Below, in pieces: positions 33,777 through 42,191 of a stretch of 64,000 bases of DNA; positions within the stretch are counted from its first letter, which is position 1; each line of letters begins with the position of its first letter. This DNA comes from Piscinibacter sp943370595 (lineage in GTDB: Bacteria > Pseudomonadota > Gammaproteobacteria > Burkholderiales > Burkholderiaceae_C): contig CALRRO020000012.1 of assembly GCA_943370595.1 (NCBI GenBank), positions 132,756 through 196,755 on the forward strand. The letters are read 5' to 3'. The position numbers were made by a program, and so were the translations under genes. The notes beneath the pieces were generated by a model that was not told the origin of the DNA, made no database searches, and saw only the letters and a program-made list of their open reading frames with translations.

Positions 33777-34373
33777 GTGAGCGAAGCGCCCGCCCGAGCC
33801 GATGACGCGCACCTGCGCGAGGAGACCGTCTCCAGCGAGACGGTCTTCCAGGGCCGGCTGCTCGAGGTGCGCCGCGACCACATCCGCCTGCCCGATGGTT
33901 CGGCCGCGACGCGCGAGTTCATCGTGCACGGCGGCGCCGTGATGGTCGTGCCCATCCTCGACGATGGCCGGCTGGTGATGGAACGACAGTGGCGCTACCC
34001 GCTCGCGCAGGTGATGCTCGAGTTTCCGGCCGGCAAGCTCGATGCGGGCGAGTCGACCCGCGATTGCGCGCAGCGCGAGCTGTTCGAGGAGACCGGCTAC
34101 CGGGCGAACGAATGGGCCCGCGCCGGCGTGCTGCACAACGCCATTGCCTACTCGAGCGAGCGCATCGAGATCTGGTTCGCGCGCGGCCTGGTGCCCGGGC
34201 CGCGGCGGCTCGACGAGGGAGAGTTCCTCGACATCCAGCTGTGCAGCATCGATGAACTCGACCGCCGCTGCGCCGCCGGCGAGGTCACCGACGCGAAGAC
34301 GCTGATCGGGCTGCAGTGGCTGCAGAACTGGCGGGCCGGCCGCTGGGACATCCCCGGCTTCATGCCGGGCTAA
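33777..34373 (+). CDS. Nudix hydrolase, ADP-ribose pyrophosphatase type
   Basis: 198 residues. The Nudix box is complete: GKLDAGESTRDCAQRELFEETG, matching G-x5-E-x7-REL-x-EE-x-G (landmarks GKLDAGES and RELFEETG). The N-terminal part, with VFQGRLLEVRRDHIRLPDG, and the length match the NudF-type ADP-ribose diphosphatases. Start is GTG at 33777, 10 nt after the nuoN stop. Removing ADP-ribose and other NAD breakdown products next to complex I genes is plausible but the link is inference. Confidence 0.88.
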   Translation: MSEAPARADDAHLREETVSSETVFQGRLLEVRRDHIRLPDGSAATREFIVHGGAVMVVPILDDGRLVMERQWRYPLAQVMLEFPAGKLDAGESTRDCAQRELFEETGYRANEWARAGVLHNAIAYSSERIEIWFARGLVPGPRRLDEGEFLDIQLCSIDELDRRCAAGEVTDAKTLIGLQWLQNWRAGRWDIPGFMPG

Positions 34374-34385
34374 GGCACGACGCAT

Positions 34386-34391
34386 CATAAT
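34386..34391 (+). promoter_or_regulatory. -10-like hexamer, leaderless DUF1178 gene
   Basis: CATAAT followed by 7 nt and ATG. No ribosome binding site intervenes. Confidence 0.45.
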
Positions 34392-34398
34392 CAGCGCC

Positions 34399-34827
34399 AT
34401 GAAGGTCCTGAACCTGCGCTGTGCTCATGACCATCGGTTCGAAGGCTGGTTCGGCTCCGACGACGACTTCGAATCCCAGTCCGGCCGCGGGCTGGTGAAC
34501 TGCCCGAGCTGCGGCGACAGCACGATCACCCGACTGCCGACCGCACCGCGCCTGAACGTCTCCGGCGCCAGGCAGGGTGAAGCGCCGGCCGACGCGATGG
34601 CCTCGCTGCAGGCCGCCTGGTCTCAGGCAGTGCGGCAGGTGATGGCGCAGACCGAGGACGTCGGCGAGCGGTTTCCCGAGGAAGCGCGCCGCATCCACTA
34701 CGGCGAGGTCGAGGCGCGCGGCATCCGCGGCCAGGCCAGCCGCGAAGACGCCCAGGCACTGCGCGACGAGGGCATCGAGGTGACGTCGCTGCCGGTCCCG
34801 GCGGCGTTGAAGGGCACGCTGCAGTAG
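34399..34827 (+). CDS. DUF1178 family protein
   Basis: 142 residues. The N-terminus MKVLNLRCAHDHRFEGWFGS with the NCPSCGDS motif forms a likely zinc-ribbon (two Cys pairs counting C8). The C-terminal ERFPEEARRIHYGEVEARGIRG is the hallmark of DUF1178 proteins, which are common in alpha- and betaproteobacteria and have no established function. It stands alone between the nuo/Nudix genes and a minus-strand gene. Confidence 0.9.
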   Translation: MKVLNLRCAHDHRFEGWFGSDDDFESQSGRGLVNCPSCGDSTITRLPTAPRLNVSGARQGEAPADAMASLQAAWSQAVRQVMAQTEDVGERFPEEARRIHYGEVEARGIRGQASREDAQALRDEGIEVTSLPVPAALKGTLQ

Positions 34828-34848
34828 CGTCGCTCGCCGCGGTGCCGC

Positions 34849-36249
34849 TCAGAGCACGCGGCCCGGATTCAGCAGCCCTTGCGGGTCGAGTGCCTGCTTG
34901 ATCGCCCGCATCATGCCGAGCGCGACCGGCGACTTGCGCTGTGCCAGCTCCTCGCGCTTGAGCGCGCCGATGCCATGCTCGGCGGAGATCGATCCGCCAT
35001 GCGCCGTCACCGCGTCGTAGACGATGCGGTTCACCTCGGCCTCGCGTTCGGCGAGGAAACGATCGGCCGGCACGTCGACCGGCGCCTGCACGTTGTAGTG
35101 CAGGTTGCCGTCACCCAGATGACCGAAATCGACCAGCCGCACGCCGGGCACCGCACGCTCGAGCAGTTCGTCGGTGCTGCGCACGAAGGACGGGATGCGC
35201 GAGATCGGCAGCGAGATGTCGTGCTTGATGTTCAGGCCCTCCTGGCTCTGCGCCAGCGGAATCGATTCGCGCAGGTGCCACATCGTGCGCGACTGCTCGA
35301 TGCTCGAGGCGACGGCCGCATCGGTGACCAGGCCGCGTTCGAAGCCGAGCGCGAGCAGGTCCTCGAAGCGCTGGGCGGCCTGCGTGGCGTCGTCGCTGGC
35401 CGACTGCTCCAGCAGCACCGTCCAGGCCGAGCCGGGCAGCGGTTGCTGCAACTGCGGGAAGTGCTGCCGCACCAGGTCGAGCGAGAAGCGGTTCATCACC
35501 TCGAAGCCGGTCAGCGCGGCACCCAGCCGTGCCTGCGCGAGGCCGAGGAACTCGACCGCCGAGTCCAGCCACTGCACCGACGCCAAGGCGGTGGTGACGG
35601 TGCCCGGCTGCGGGTAGAGCCGCAGCGTGGCCGCGGTGATGATGCCCAGCGTGCCTTCGCTGCCGATGAACAGGTCGCGCAGGTCGTAGCCGGTGTTGTC
35701 CTTGCGCAGGCCGGTCAGGCCATCCCAGACCTCGCCGGTGGCAGTGATCACCTCCAGCCCCAGGCACAACTCGCGCGCATTGCCGTAGCGCAGCACCTGC
35801 GTGCCGCCGGCGTTGGTGGCCAGGTTGCCGCCGATCGTGCAGCTGCCTTCGGCCGCCAGGCTGAGCGGGAACAGCAGGTCCTTCGCGGCGGCGGTTTCCT
35901 GCACCGCCTGCAGCAGGCAACCGGCCTCCACCGTCATCGTCAGGTTGGCGGTGTCGACGGCACGCACGCGGTTGAGGCGGCCCAGGTGCAGCAGCACCTG
36001 CGTGCCGCTGGCATCGGGCACCGAACCACCGACCAGGCCGGTGTTGCCGCCCTGCACGACGATCGGCGCATTGGCTGCCACGCAGGCGCGCACCACCGCC
36101 GCGGTCTCGGCCGTCGAGGCCGGCCGTACCACCACGCGGGCCTGGCCGCGGTAGCGCTTGCGCCAGTCGGTCTCGTAGGCCGGCAGGTTGCCGCCGCGCA
36201 TCACATAAGGCGAGCCGACGATGCCACGCAGCGTGGCCTCCAGCGTCAT
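34849..36249 (-). CDS. FAD-linked 2-hydroxyacid dehydrogenase (GlcD/D2HGDH family)
   Basis: 466 residues. FAD-binding PCMH domain: VVVQGGNTGLVGGSVPD (IVVQGGNTGLVGG) and FPLSLAAEGSCTIGGNLATN; then the substrate-binding cap ending in HLGDGNLHYN (metal-binding His) and SAEHGIGALKREEL. The family includes D-lactate, glycolate and D-2-hydroxyglutarate dehydrogenases; the precise substrate is not deducible. It overlaps the DUF2069 stop by 4 nt (ATGA), so the two are coupled. The frame is open far upstream of the chosen ATG 36249. Confidence 0.9.
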   Translation of the reverse strand: MTLEATLRGIVGSPYVMRGGNLPAYETDWRKRYRGQARVVVRPASTAETAAVVRACVAANAPIVVQGGNTGLVGGSVPDASGTQVLLHLGRLNRVRAVDTANLTMTVEAGCLLQAVQETAAAKDLLFPLSLAAEGSCTIGGNLATNAGGTQVLRYGNARELCLGLEVITATGEVWDGLTGLRKDNTGYDLRDLFIGSEGTLGIITAATLRLYPQPGTVTTALASVQWLDSAVEFLGLAQARLGAALTGFEVMNRFSLDLVRQHFPQLQQPLPGSAWTVLLEQSASDDATQAAQRFEDLLALGFERGLVTDAAVASSIEQSRTMWHLRESIPLAQSQEGLNIKHDISLPISRIPSFVRSTDELLERAVPGVRLVDFGHLGDGNLHYNVQAPVDVPADRFLAEREAEVNRIVYDAVTAHGGSISAEHGIGALKREELAQRKSPVALGMMRAIKQALDPQGLLNPGRVL

Positions 36250-36617
36250 GCCGCGCCCTCCGGATGGCGACGCACGCGCCAGTGCACGTGCACCGTGCAG
36301 GCAGTGAACAGGACCAGGCACAGCGCGATCTCGGCCAGCGCCAGGCGTGCCGACAGGCCGGTGTCGCCGCTGGCGCGCACCACGCCTTCCATGAAGTACA
36401 GCCAGATCACCAGGCTGACCCAGCGGTAGGTGTAGAGCCGGCGCTTGAGCAGCCCGGCCAGCGGGATCGTCAGCGGCAGCACCTTCAGCGCGAGCATGCC
36501 GCTGCCGGTCGGTGCGAGCCACAGCTCCCAGGCCAGGCCGAGTGCGATCAGGCCGAGCAGGGCGGCCACGGCCACGCGCTGAGACCAGGCGACGGCAGGA
36601 GAAAGTGAGGCATGCAT
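36246..36617 (-). CDS. DUF2069 membrane protein
   Basis: 123 residues with four predicted hydrophobic segments, including AALLGLIALGLAWELWLAPT and LIWLYFMEGVVRAS-type helix. The pattern LKVLPLTIPLAGLLKRRLYTYRW is diagnostic of DUF2069, small inner-membrane proteins of unknown function found in proteobacteria, often near yihY or wrbA-like genes. First gene of a two-gene unit with the FAD-linked dehydrogenase, divergent from yihY. Confidence 0.88.
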   Translation of the reverse strand: MHASLSPAVAWSQRVAVAALLGLIALGLAWELWLAPTGSGMLALKVLPLTIPLAGLLKRRLYTYRWVSLVIWLYFMEGVVRASGDTGLSARLALAEIALCLVLFTACTVHVHWRVRRHPEGAA

Positions 36618-36624
36618 CGCTGGC

Positions 36625-36630
36625 TATGAT
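36625..36630 (+). promoter_or_regulatory. -10-like hexamer, leaderless yihY
   Basis: TATGAT followed by GCCAGCA and ATG 36638. If used as -10, transcription would start on or next to the ATG. It overlaps two in-frame ATGs upstream, which would then not be transcribed. Confidence 0.45.
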
Positions 36631-36637
36631 GCCAGCA

Positions 36638-37885
36638 ATGAATCTTCCCTCGCACCTGAAGGCCCGCTTCGAGGAGAGCTGGCGCGAGCGCGTGGCGCAT
36701 CTGATCGAGACGCTACAGCACTGGCCCTGGCTCGACACGGCGCGCACGCTGCGCCAGCGCTTCCGCGAGGACCACCTCGGCCTGACCGCCAGCAGCCTGA
36801 CCTTCACGACGCTGATCTCGCTGGTGCCGCTGGTCACGGTGATGCTGGCGGTGTTCGCCGCCTTCCCGATGTTCTCCTCCTTCCAGGACTCGCTGCAGAA
36901 GTACTTCCTGCAGAGCCTGGTGCCCGACAACATCGCCAAGCCGGTGCTGGCCGCGCTGACGCAGTTCGCCGCCAAGGCGAACCGGCTGGGCACGGTCGGC
37001 CTGGTGTTCCTTGTCTTCGCCGCGCTGGCGCTGATGCTGACCATCGACCGCACGCTGAACGCGATCTGGCGCGTGCGCGCGCCGCGGCCGATCGCGCAGC
37101 GGGTGCTGGTCTACTGGGCCGCGGCGACGCTGGGGCCGCTGGTGCTCGGTGTCAGCCTCAGCCTGACCTCCTACGTGATCTCCGCGTCGCGGGGCATCGT
37201 GTCGGAACTGCCCGGCGGCGTCAGCCTCCTGCTGAACACCATCGAGTTCGTGCTGCTCGCCGCCGGCATGGCCGCGCTGTTCCATTACGTGCCCAACACC
37301 CACGTGCGCTGGCGGCATGCAATCGCCGGCGGTGTCTTCGTCTCGATCGGCTTCGAGGTCGCGAAGAAGGGCCTGGCCTGGTACATCGCCCAGGTGCCGA
37401 CGTTCGCCGTCGTCTACGGCGCCTTCGCGACGCTGCCGATCCTGCTGGTGTGGATCTACCTCGGCTGGGTGATCGTGCTGCTCGGCGCGGTGATCGCGGC
37501 CTACGCCCCCAGCCTGCAGATGCGCGTGGCGCGCTGGCCGGACGCCCCCGGCTCGCGCTTCGCGCTGGCCGTTGCGCTGCTGACCGAACTCGACCGCGCC
37601 CGCCAGGGCGAGGCGCGCGGCCTGAGCCTGGCCGAGCTGTCGGAAACTCTGCGCGTCGACCCGCTGCAGGCCGAACCCATCGTCGACCTGCTGACCGAGA
37701 TGGACTGGCTGGCCCGGCTCGACGAGCCCGGCGCCGCGCGCTACGTGCTGCTGGCCGAGCCGGCCAGCACGCCGGCCGCGCCGCTGCTCGCCCGCCTGCT
37801 GCTCGAGCCGATGCCCGGGCTGCGCGCCTTCCGCGACCGTGCCGGTTTCGACCGGCTCACGCTGGCGGAGCTGCTTCGGCCTTGA
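36638..37885 (+). CDS. YihY/BrkB-family inner-membrane protein
   Basis: 415 residues from ATG 36638. The core has six membrane helices, with LTASSLTFTTLISLVPLVTV and the C-terminal AVVYGAFATLPILLVWIYLGW, both characteristic of the YihY (formerly called RNase BN) family. It is not a nuclease; its role is unknown. The last 110 residues form a soluble winged-helix-like tail (LSLAELSETLRVDPLQAEPIV). In-frame ATGs at 36626 and 36629 are alternatives. Its last 29 nt overlap the convergent cyclase gene. Confidence 0.88.
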   Translation: MNLPSHLKARFEESWRERVAHLIETLQHWPWLDTARTLRQRFREDHLGLTASSLTFTTLISLVPLVTVMLAVFAAFPMFSSFQDSLQKYFLQSLVPDNIAKPVLAALTQFAAKANRLGTVGLVFLVFAALALMLTIDRTLNAIWRVRAPRPIAQRVLVYWAAATLGPLVLGVSLSLTSYVISASRGIVSELPGGVSLLLNTIEFVLLAAGMAALFHYVPNTHVRWRHAIAGGVFVSIGFEVAKKGLAWYIAQVPTFAVVYGAFATLPILLVWIYLGWVIVLLGAVIAAYAPSLQMRVARWPDAPGSRFALAVALLTELDRARQGEARGLSLAELSETLRVDPLQAEPIVDLLTEMDWLARLDEPGAARYVLLAEPASTPAAPLLARLLLEPMPGLRAFRDRAGFDRLTLAELLRP

Positions 37886-39167
37886 CGCCGCCGCGTGCCG
37901 GCGCATGCTGCACGCGGTCCTTGCCGAGCCGCTTGGCGGCGTACATCGCGTCGTCCGCCGCCTGCAGCAGCTTGAGTGGGTGCTGCGCGTCGGCCGGCGC
38001 CAGCGCGTAGCCAATGCTCGCGCTGACGCCGCCGCCCAGCACCCCGGCGCTGACCTGGCGCACCGCCTCCAGCATGTGCAGCGCCAGCGCCCGCGCTCCT
38101 GCGGGGCCGCGCACCTGGGCGAGAACCAGGAATTCGTCGCCGCCGAAGCGGCCGACCGCGTCGTCGGCGCGCACGCTGCCTTGCAGCGCCTGCGCGACCT
38201 TGATCAGCAGCGCATCACCTTCGCGGTGGCCGAGCCGGTCGTTGACGGCCTTGAAGCCGTCGAGGTCGACGAAGAACAGCGCCACCGGCTCGTGCATCGC
38301 GGTGACCAGCGCCGCCTCGATGCGGTCCATCATCGTGCGCCGGCTGAGCACGTCGGTCAGCATGTCGCGCTCGACGCTGCGGCGCAGCTGCTCCTGCGCC
38401 ACGGTCAGGTCGTGCACGTCGATGGTCACCGTGTACAGGCCGGCCACCTGGCCCTCGGCATCGAAGTCGGGCACGTAGCTGGTGCGCATCCAGCGCGGCC
38501 CGCCCTCGGGGTTGTTCGCCAGGCCGTCCACCAGCCGCGTGTACTGGACGGTCTTGCCCTCCAGCGCGCGGCGGAAGTGCGGCTCGTGCTCGGCCCAGCG
38601 GCGCTGCCCGCGCACGGCGCCGATGTGGCGGCCGAGCAGCTGCTCGGCCGGCTTGCCGGCGATCTCGCAGTAGGCCCGGTTGACGAAGCGCAGCACGAAC
38701 TCGCGGTCGACGTAGGTCAGCGGGTAGGGGATGTTCTCGGTGAAGCGGTCGAGCCGGACGCGCGACGCGATCAGCGCCTCGCGCGCCGTCACGTCCTCGT
38801 GGATGTCGGTGGCGATGGTGAACACCGAGTGCACCTCGCCCGACGGGTCGATGTCGGGGAACACCTGGATGCGGGCCCAGCGCCCGGACAGCGTGCCGTG
38901 GCGCAGCAGCCGCTCGTAGCTGGTGGTGGCGCCGCGGAAGGCGCGCTCGAAGGCGGGGCGCGCGCGCTCCCAGGCCTCGTCGCCGTACAGCTCGGCCAGC
39001 GTGTGCCCGAGCAGCTCGTCGCGCGTGCGGCCCGACCACATCTGGTAGGGCGAGTTGCAGAAGACCAGCCGGGCCTCGCGGTCCCAGCGGCCGATCGGCA
39101 GCGCGACGACATTGACGAGCCGCTCGATCGTGCTCGGGCCGTGGGCGTCCTGCGCGTCGATCGTCAT
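37857..39167 (-). CDS. PAS-PAS-GGDEF diguanylate cyclase
   Basis: 436 residues. Two PAS domains (about 12-130, with CNSPYQMWSGRTRDELLG; and about 140-260, with VNRAYCEIAGKPAEQLLGRH) precede a GGDEF domain (about 275-425). The active-site loop is RFGGDEFLVLAQ (intact GGDEF), so cyclic di-GMP synthesis is expected. No RxxD inhibitory site is evident five residues before the GGDEF motif. No membrane segment, so a cytoplasmic sensor. ATG 39167 chosen because MTIDAQDAHG starts just before PAS1. Preceded by DUF962 at 5 nt, so in an operon with it. Confidence 0.92.
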   Translation of the reverse strand: MTIDAQDAHGPSTIERLVNVVALPIGRWDREARLVFCNSPYQMWSGRTRDELLGHTLAELYGDEAWERARPAFERAFRGATTSYERLLRHGTLSGRWARIQVFPDIDPSGEVHSVFTIATDIHEDVTAREALIASRVRLDRFTENIPYPLTYVDREFVLRFVNRAYCEIAGKPAEQLLGRHIGAVRGQRRWAEHEPHFRRALEGKTVQYTRLVDGLANNPEGGPRWMRTSYVPDFDAEGQVAGLYTVTIDVHDLTVAQEQLRRSVERDMLTDVLSRRTMMDRIEAALVTAMHEPVALFFVDLDGFKAVNDRLGHREGDALLIKVAQALQGSVRADDAVGRFGGDEFLVLAQVRGPAGARALALHMLEAVRQVSAGVLGGGVSASIGYALAPADAQHPLKLLQAADDAMYAAKRLGKDRVQHAPARGGVKAEAAPPA

Positions 39168-39172
39168 GGGTC

Positions 39173-39496
39173 TCAGAAGCGGATGCGGCCGGTCCAGATG
39201 TCCTTGTACATGACCCAGTCGCCCATGAAGCTGAACAGCGGGCGCTTGAACGAGGCCGGCTTGTTCTTCTCGAAGACGAAGTGCCCGATCCAGGCGAAGC
39301 CGTAGCCGCACAGCAGGCCGTAGAGCAGGTACTGGGGCCGGCCGGTGGCGAGCAACATGCCCAGGCAGACCAGCGAGAGCGTCGAGCCGACGAAGTGCAG
39401 CCGCCGGCAGGTGCGGTTGCCGTGCTCGCTCAGGTAGAAGGGGTAGAACTCGGCGAAGGTCTTCAGGGCCTTCGGGTCGGCGGCGGTGCTGTTCAT
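39173..39496 (-). CDS. DUF962/Mpo1-like membrane protein
   Basis: 107 residues. The motif EFYPFYLSEHGNRTCRRLHF, two hydrophobic segments in the middle and GHFVFEKNKPASFKRPLFS are those of the YGL010w/Mpo1 family. Yeast Mpo1 is an Fe(II)-dependent dioxygenase of 2-hydroxy fatty acid alpha-oxidation; the His residues are kept here, but the bacterial function is not established. The start overlaps the stop of the hydrolase gene. Confidence 0.88.
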   Translation of the reverse strand: MNSTAADPKALKTFAEFYPFYLSEHGNRTCRRLHFVGSTLSLVCLGMLLATGRPQYLLYGLLCGYGFAWIGHFVFEKNKPASFKRPLFSFMGDWVMYKDIWTGRIRF

Positions 39497-40320
39497 GCGG
39501 ATTCCAGGGATCGGCCCACGGCCTCTATCGTTGCATTCAACACGCCGTCCGGCGCCTCGGTCATCAGGGAATGCCCGGCGGGCAACGTGACGATCTGCGC
39601 ATGCAGCGCCGCCGCGATCTCGCGTGTGGACTTCGGTGACGTCATCTGATCCCGATCGCCCAGGATCAGCGTGGCCGGGCAGCGGCACAGCGCTGCGGCC
39701 TGCAGCCCGTTGGCGTAGGCGTCGCACAGCCGGAAATCGTGTTCGAACAGGTTGCGGCCGGCGTGCTGGCCACCGGCCGCCAGCACCCGCCGCATCAGCG
39801 CACGGTTGGCGCCGTGCAGCCACATGCCGGGGCCGGGAAACGAGGGCTTGCTGGCCATGCTGCCGATCGAGAAGGCGTTGACCATGTCGATGGCACGCAG
39901 CGGCTGTTCGCGCGCGGTGGTCAGCAGCGCATCGGAGACCTTCATCGGGTAGGCAGTGGCGATCATCACCAGGTGGCTCACGCGCTGCGGTGCGCGTGCC
40001 GCCATCTCCAGGCCGACCAGCGAGCCCATGCTGTGGCCGACCACCGCGGCGCGCGGCGCACCGGCGGCGTCGAGCAGCGCCAGCGTCCAGTCGGCCAGCG
40101 CCTCGACGCTGGCCAGCGGCGGGCCTTCGCTGCGGCCGTGACCTGGCTGGTCGACCGCCAGCACCGCGTGGCCGTGGTGGGCGAACCAGCGCGCCAGCAG
40201 GTTCCACACGCTGTGGTCGTGCAGCGCGCCGTGCACGAAGACGATGCAGGGCAGGGCGGCGTCGAAGGGCTTGCCGCCGGTGTAGGCATAGGCCGGGCGG
40301 CCGTGGACGCTCAGTTCCAT
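39493..40320 (-). CDS. alpha/beta-fold hydrolase
   Basis: 275 residues. The nucleophile serine is in VVGHSMGSLVG, the oxyanion region in FVHGALHDHSVW, the acid in LILGDRDQMTS and the base in LPAGHSLMTEAP, so the catalytic triad is complete. Substrate unknown. It overlaps the metY stop by one base (TGATG) and the DUF962 start by 4 nt, making metY-hydrolase-DUF962-cyclase a coupled operon. ATG 40320 chosen for the MELSVHGRPAYAYTG start. Confidence 0.88.
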   Translation of the reverse strand: MELSVHGRPAYAYTGGKPFDAALPCIVFVHGALHDHSVWNLLARWFAHHGHAVLAVDQPGHGRSEGPPLASVEALADWTLALLDAAGAPRAAVVGHSMGSLVGLEMAARAPQRVSHLVMIATAYPMKVSDALLTTAREQPLRAIDMVNAFSIGSMASKPSFPGPGMWLHGANRALMRRVLAAGGQHAGRNLFEHDFRLCDAYANGLQAAALCRCPATLILGDRDQMTSPKSTREIAAALHAQIVTLPAGHSLMTEAPDGVLNATIEAVGRSLESA

Positions 40321-41621
40321 CAGGCCCCCGCTTTCTCGGCGACCTTCAGTGCGCGCTTGAGGTCGTCGATCAGGTCGTCGGCATCTTCCAGCCCGATCGA
40401 CAGGCGGATGGTGCCCGGCGCGATGCCGGCCTGCGCCAACGCCGCGTCGTCCATGCGGAAGTGCGTGGTCGAGGCCGGGTGGATGACCAGCGAGCGACAG
40501 TCGCCCACGTTGGCCAGGTGCGAGAAGATCTTCAGTGCCTCGATGAAGGCCTTGCCCTGGGCCCGCGAGCCCTTGATGTCGAAGCTGAACACCGAGCCGC
40601 AGCCGCGCGGCAGCAGCTTCTTCGCCAGCGCGTGGCTGGGGTGGCCTTCCAGCTCCGGGTAGCCGACCCGCGACACCATCGGGTGCGCGGCGAGGAAGCC
40701 GACCAGCTTGCGTGTGTTCTCGACATGCCGCGCCATGCGCAGTGGCAGTGTCTCGACCCCCTGCAAGATGAGCCAGGCAGTGTGCGGGCTCATGCAGGCG
40801 CCGAAGTCGCGCAGGCCCTCGCGGCGCGCGCGCAGCAGGAAGGCGCCGACGGTGCTTTCCTCGCTGAAGACCATGCCGTGGAAGCCGGCGTAGGGCTGCG
40901 CGAGTTCGGGGAAGCGGCCGGAGCGATCCCAGTCGAACTGCCCGCTGTCGACCAGCACGCCGCCGATCACCGTGCCGTGGCCGGACAGGAACTTGGTGGC
41001 CGAGTGGAAGATCAGGTCCGCGCCGTGGTCGAAGGGCTTCATCAGCCAGGGCGTGGTGAAGGTGGAATCGACCAGCAGCGGGATGCCCCGCTCGTGACCG
41101 ATGGCCGAGACGGTCGGGATGTCCAGCACATCCAGCCCCGGGTTGCCCAGCGTCTCGCCGAACAGCAGCTTCGTGTTCGGGCGGATCTCGGCGCGCCAGG
41201 CGTCGATGTCGCCGGGCTTGACGAATGTCGTCTCGATGCCGAAGCGCGCCAGTGTGTAGTGCAGCAGGTTGTGCGAGCCGCCGTACAGCGCGCTCGAGCT
41301 GACGATGTGCGAGCCGGCGCCGGCCAGTGTCGCCACGGCCAGGTGCAGCGCGGCCTGGCCGCTGGCGGTGGCGAGCGCGCCGACGCCGCCCTCGAGCGCG
41401 GCGACACGCTCCTCCAGCACCGCGTTGGTCGGGTTGGAGATGCGGCTGTAGACGTGGCCGGAGCGCTCGAGGTTGAACAGCGACGCCGCGTGCTCGCTCG
41501 ACTCGAACACGAACGAGGTGCTCAGGTGGATGGGCACCGCGCGCGCACCGGTGGCCGGGTCGGGTGCGGCGCCGGCGTGCAGCGCGAGGGTGTCGAATCC
41601 GGGGTCCGCGGCGCCGGGCAT
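40320..41621 (-). CDS. metY: O-acetylhomoserine sulfhydrylase (Cys/Met metabolism PLP enzyme)
   Basis: 433 residues, fold-type I PLP enzyme. The Schiff-base lysine is in IFHSATKFLSGHGTVIGG; YSRISNPTNAVLEERVAALEG and ASGQAALHLA are conserved cofactor regions. The length and the N-terminal HLSTSFVFESSEHAASLF are typical of MetY-type O-acetylhomoserine sulfhydrylases, which make homocysteine directly from sulfide; MetZ (O-succinylhomoserine) enzymes are usually shorter. Some ambiguity between the two remains. First gene of the minus-strand operon, divergent from the CBS gene. Confidence 0.88.
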   Translation of the reverse strand: MPGAADPGFDTLALHAGAAPDPATGARAVPIHLSTSFVFESSEHAASLFNLERSGHVYSRISNPTNAVLEERVAALEGGVGALATASGQAALHLAVATLAGAGSHIVSSSALYGGSHNLLHYTLARFGIETTFVKPGDIDAWRAEIRPNTKLLFGETLGNPGLDVLDIPTVSAIGHERGIPLLVDSTFTTPWLMKPFDHGADLIFHSATKFLSGHGTVIGGVLVDSGQFDWDRSGRFPELAQPYAGFHGMVFSEESTVGAFLLRARREGLRDFGACMSPHTAWLILQGVETLPLRMARHVENTRKLVGFLAAHPMVSRVGYPELEGHPSHALAKKLLPRGCGSVFSFDIKGSRAQGKAFIEALKIFSHLANVGDCRSLVIHPASTTHFRMDDAALAQAGIAPGTIRLSIGLEDADDLIDDLKRALKVAEKAGA

Positions 41622-41660
41622 GGGGTCTCCTCTGGGCTGTCTTCGCCTGGAATTGTGGGC

Positions 41661-41666
41661 TATATT
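41661..41666 (+). promoter_or_regulatory. possible -10 element of the CBS-protein gene
   Basis: TATATT, 29 nt before the CBS-protein ATG, in the 74-bp divergent gap with metY. The -35 is not convincing. Confidence 0.35.
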
Positions 41667-41695
41667 GGGCCGCGACTAGCGACGAGGAGACGATC

Positions 41696-42160
41696 ATGAA
41701 GGTCAGCGACATCCTGCGCGTCAAGGGAGGCACGCTGTTCACCGTCAGCCCGGAAGAGCAGCTGGCGGTCGGGCTGAAGACCATGTCCGACCGGGACATC
41801 GGCTCGCTGGTCGTGATGGACCACGGCGAACTGGTGGGCATGCTCACCTTCCGCGAGGTCATCCAGGCGGTCGTGAAGAACGGCGGCACGGTCGGTGCCA
41901 CCACCATCCGCAGCGTGATGGACGACCACCCGCTGACCTGCACGCCCGAGACCGAGATCGACGAGGTGCGCCGCATGATGCTCGAGCGCCATGCGCGCTA
42001 CATGCCGGTGATGGACCAGCGCACGCTGATGGGCGTGATCTCCTTCTACGACGTGGCCAAGGCGGTGGTCGACAGCCAGGACTTTGAGAACCGCATGCTC
42101 AAGGCCTACATCCGCGACTGGCCGGTGGAAGAGGCCGGCTCGCAGCCCGCGCCGAACTGA
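41696..42160 (+). CDS. CBS-domain pair protein
   Basis: 154 residues consisting of two CBS domains (about 8-62: FTVSPEEQLAVGLKTM through GMLTFREVIQAV; and about 72-125: SVMDDHPLTCTPETEIDEV through GVISFYDVAKAV). CBS pairs bind adenine nucleotides and act as energy or redox sensors. There is no attached catalytic domain. GAGGAGA precedes ATG 41696. Target unknown. Confidence 0.92.
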   Translation: MKVSDILRVKGGTLFTVSPEEQLAVGLKTMSDRDIGSLVVMDHGELVGMLTFREVIQAVVKNGGTVGATTIRSVMDDHPLTCTPETEIDEVRRMMLERHARYMPVMDQRTLMGVISFYDVAKAVVDSQDFENRMLKAYIRDWPVEEAGSQPAPN

Positions 42161-42179
42161 GCCCGCGCGAGGCGCCGAC

Positions 42180-42185
42180 TAGAAT
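42180..42185 (+). promoter_or_regulatory. -10-like hexamer, leaderless aroC
   Basis: TAGAAT followed by CGGCGC and ATG 42192; identical spacing and spacer to the tsaD start. Confidence 0.5.
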
Positions 42186-42191
42186 CGGCGC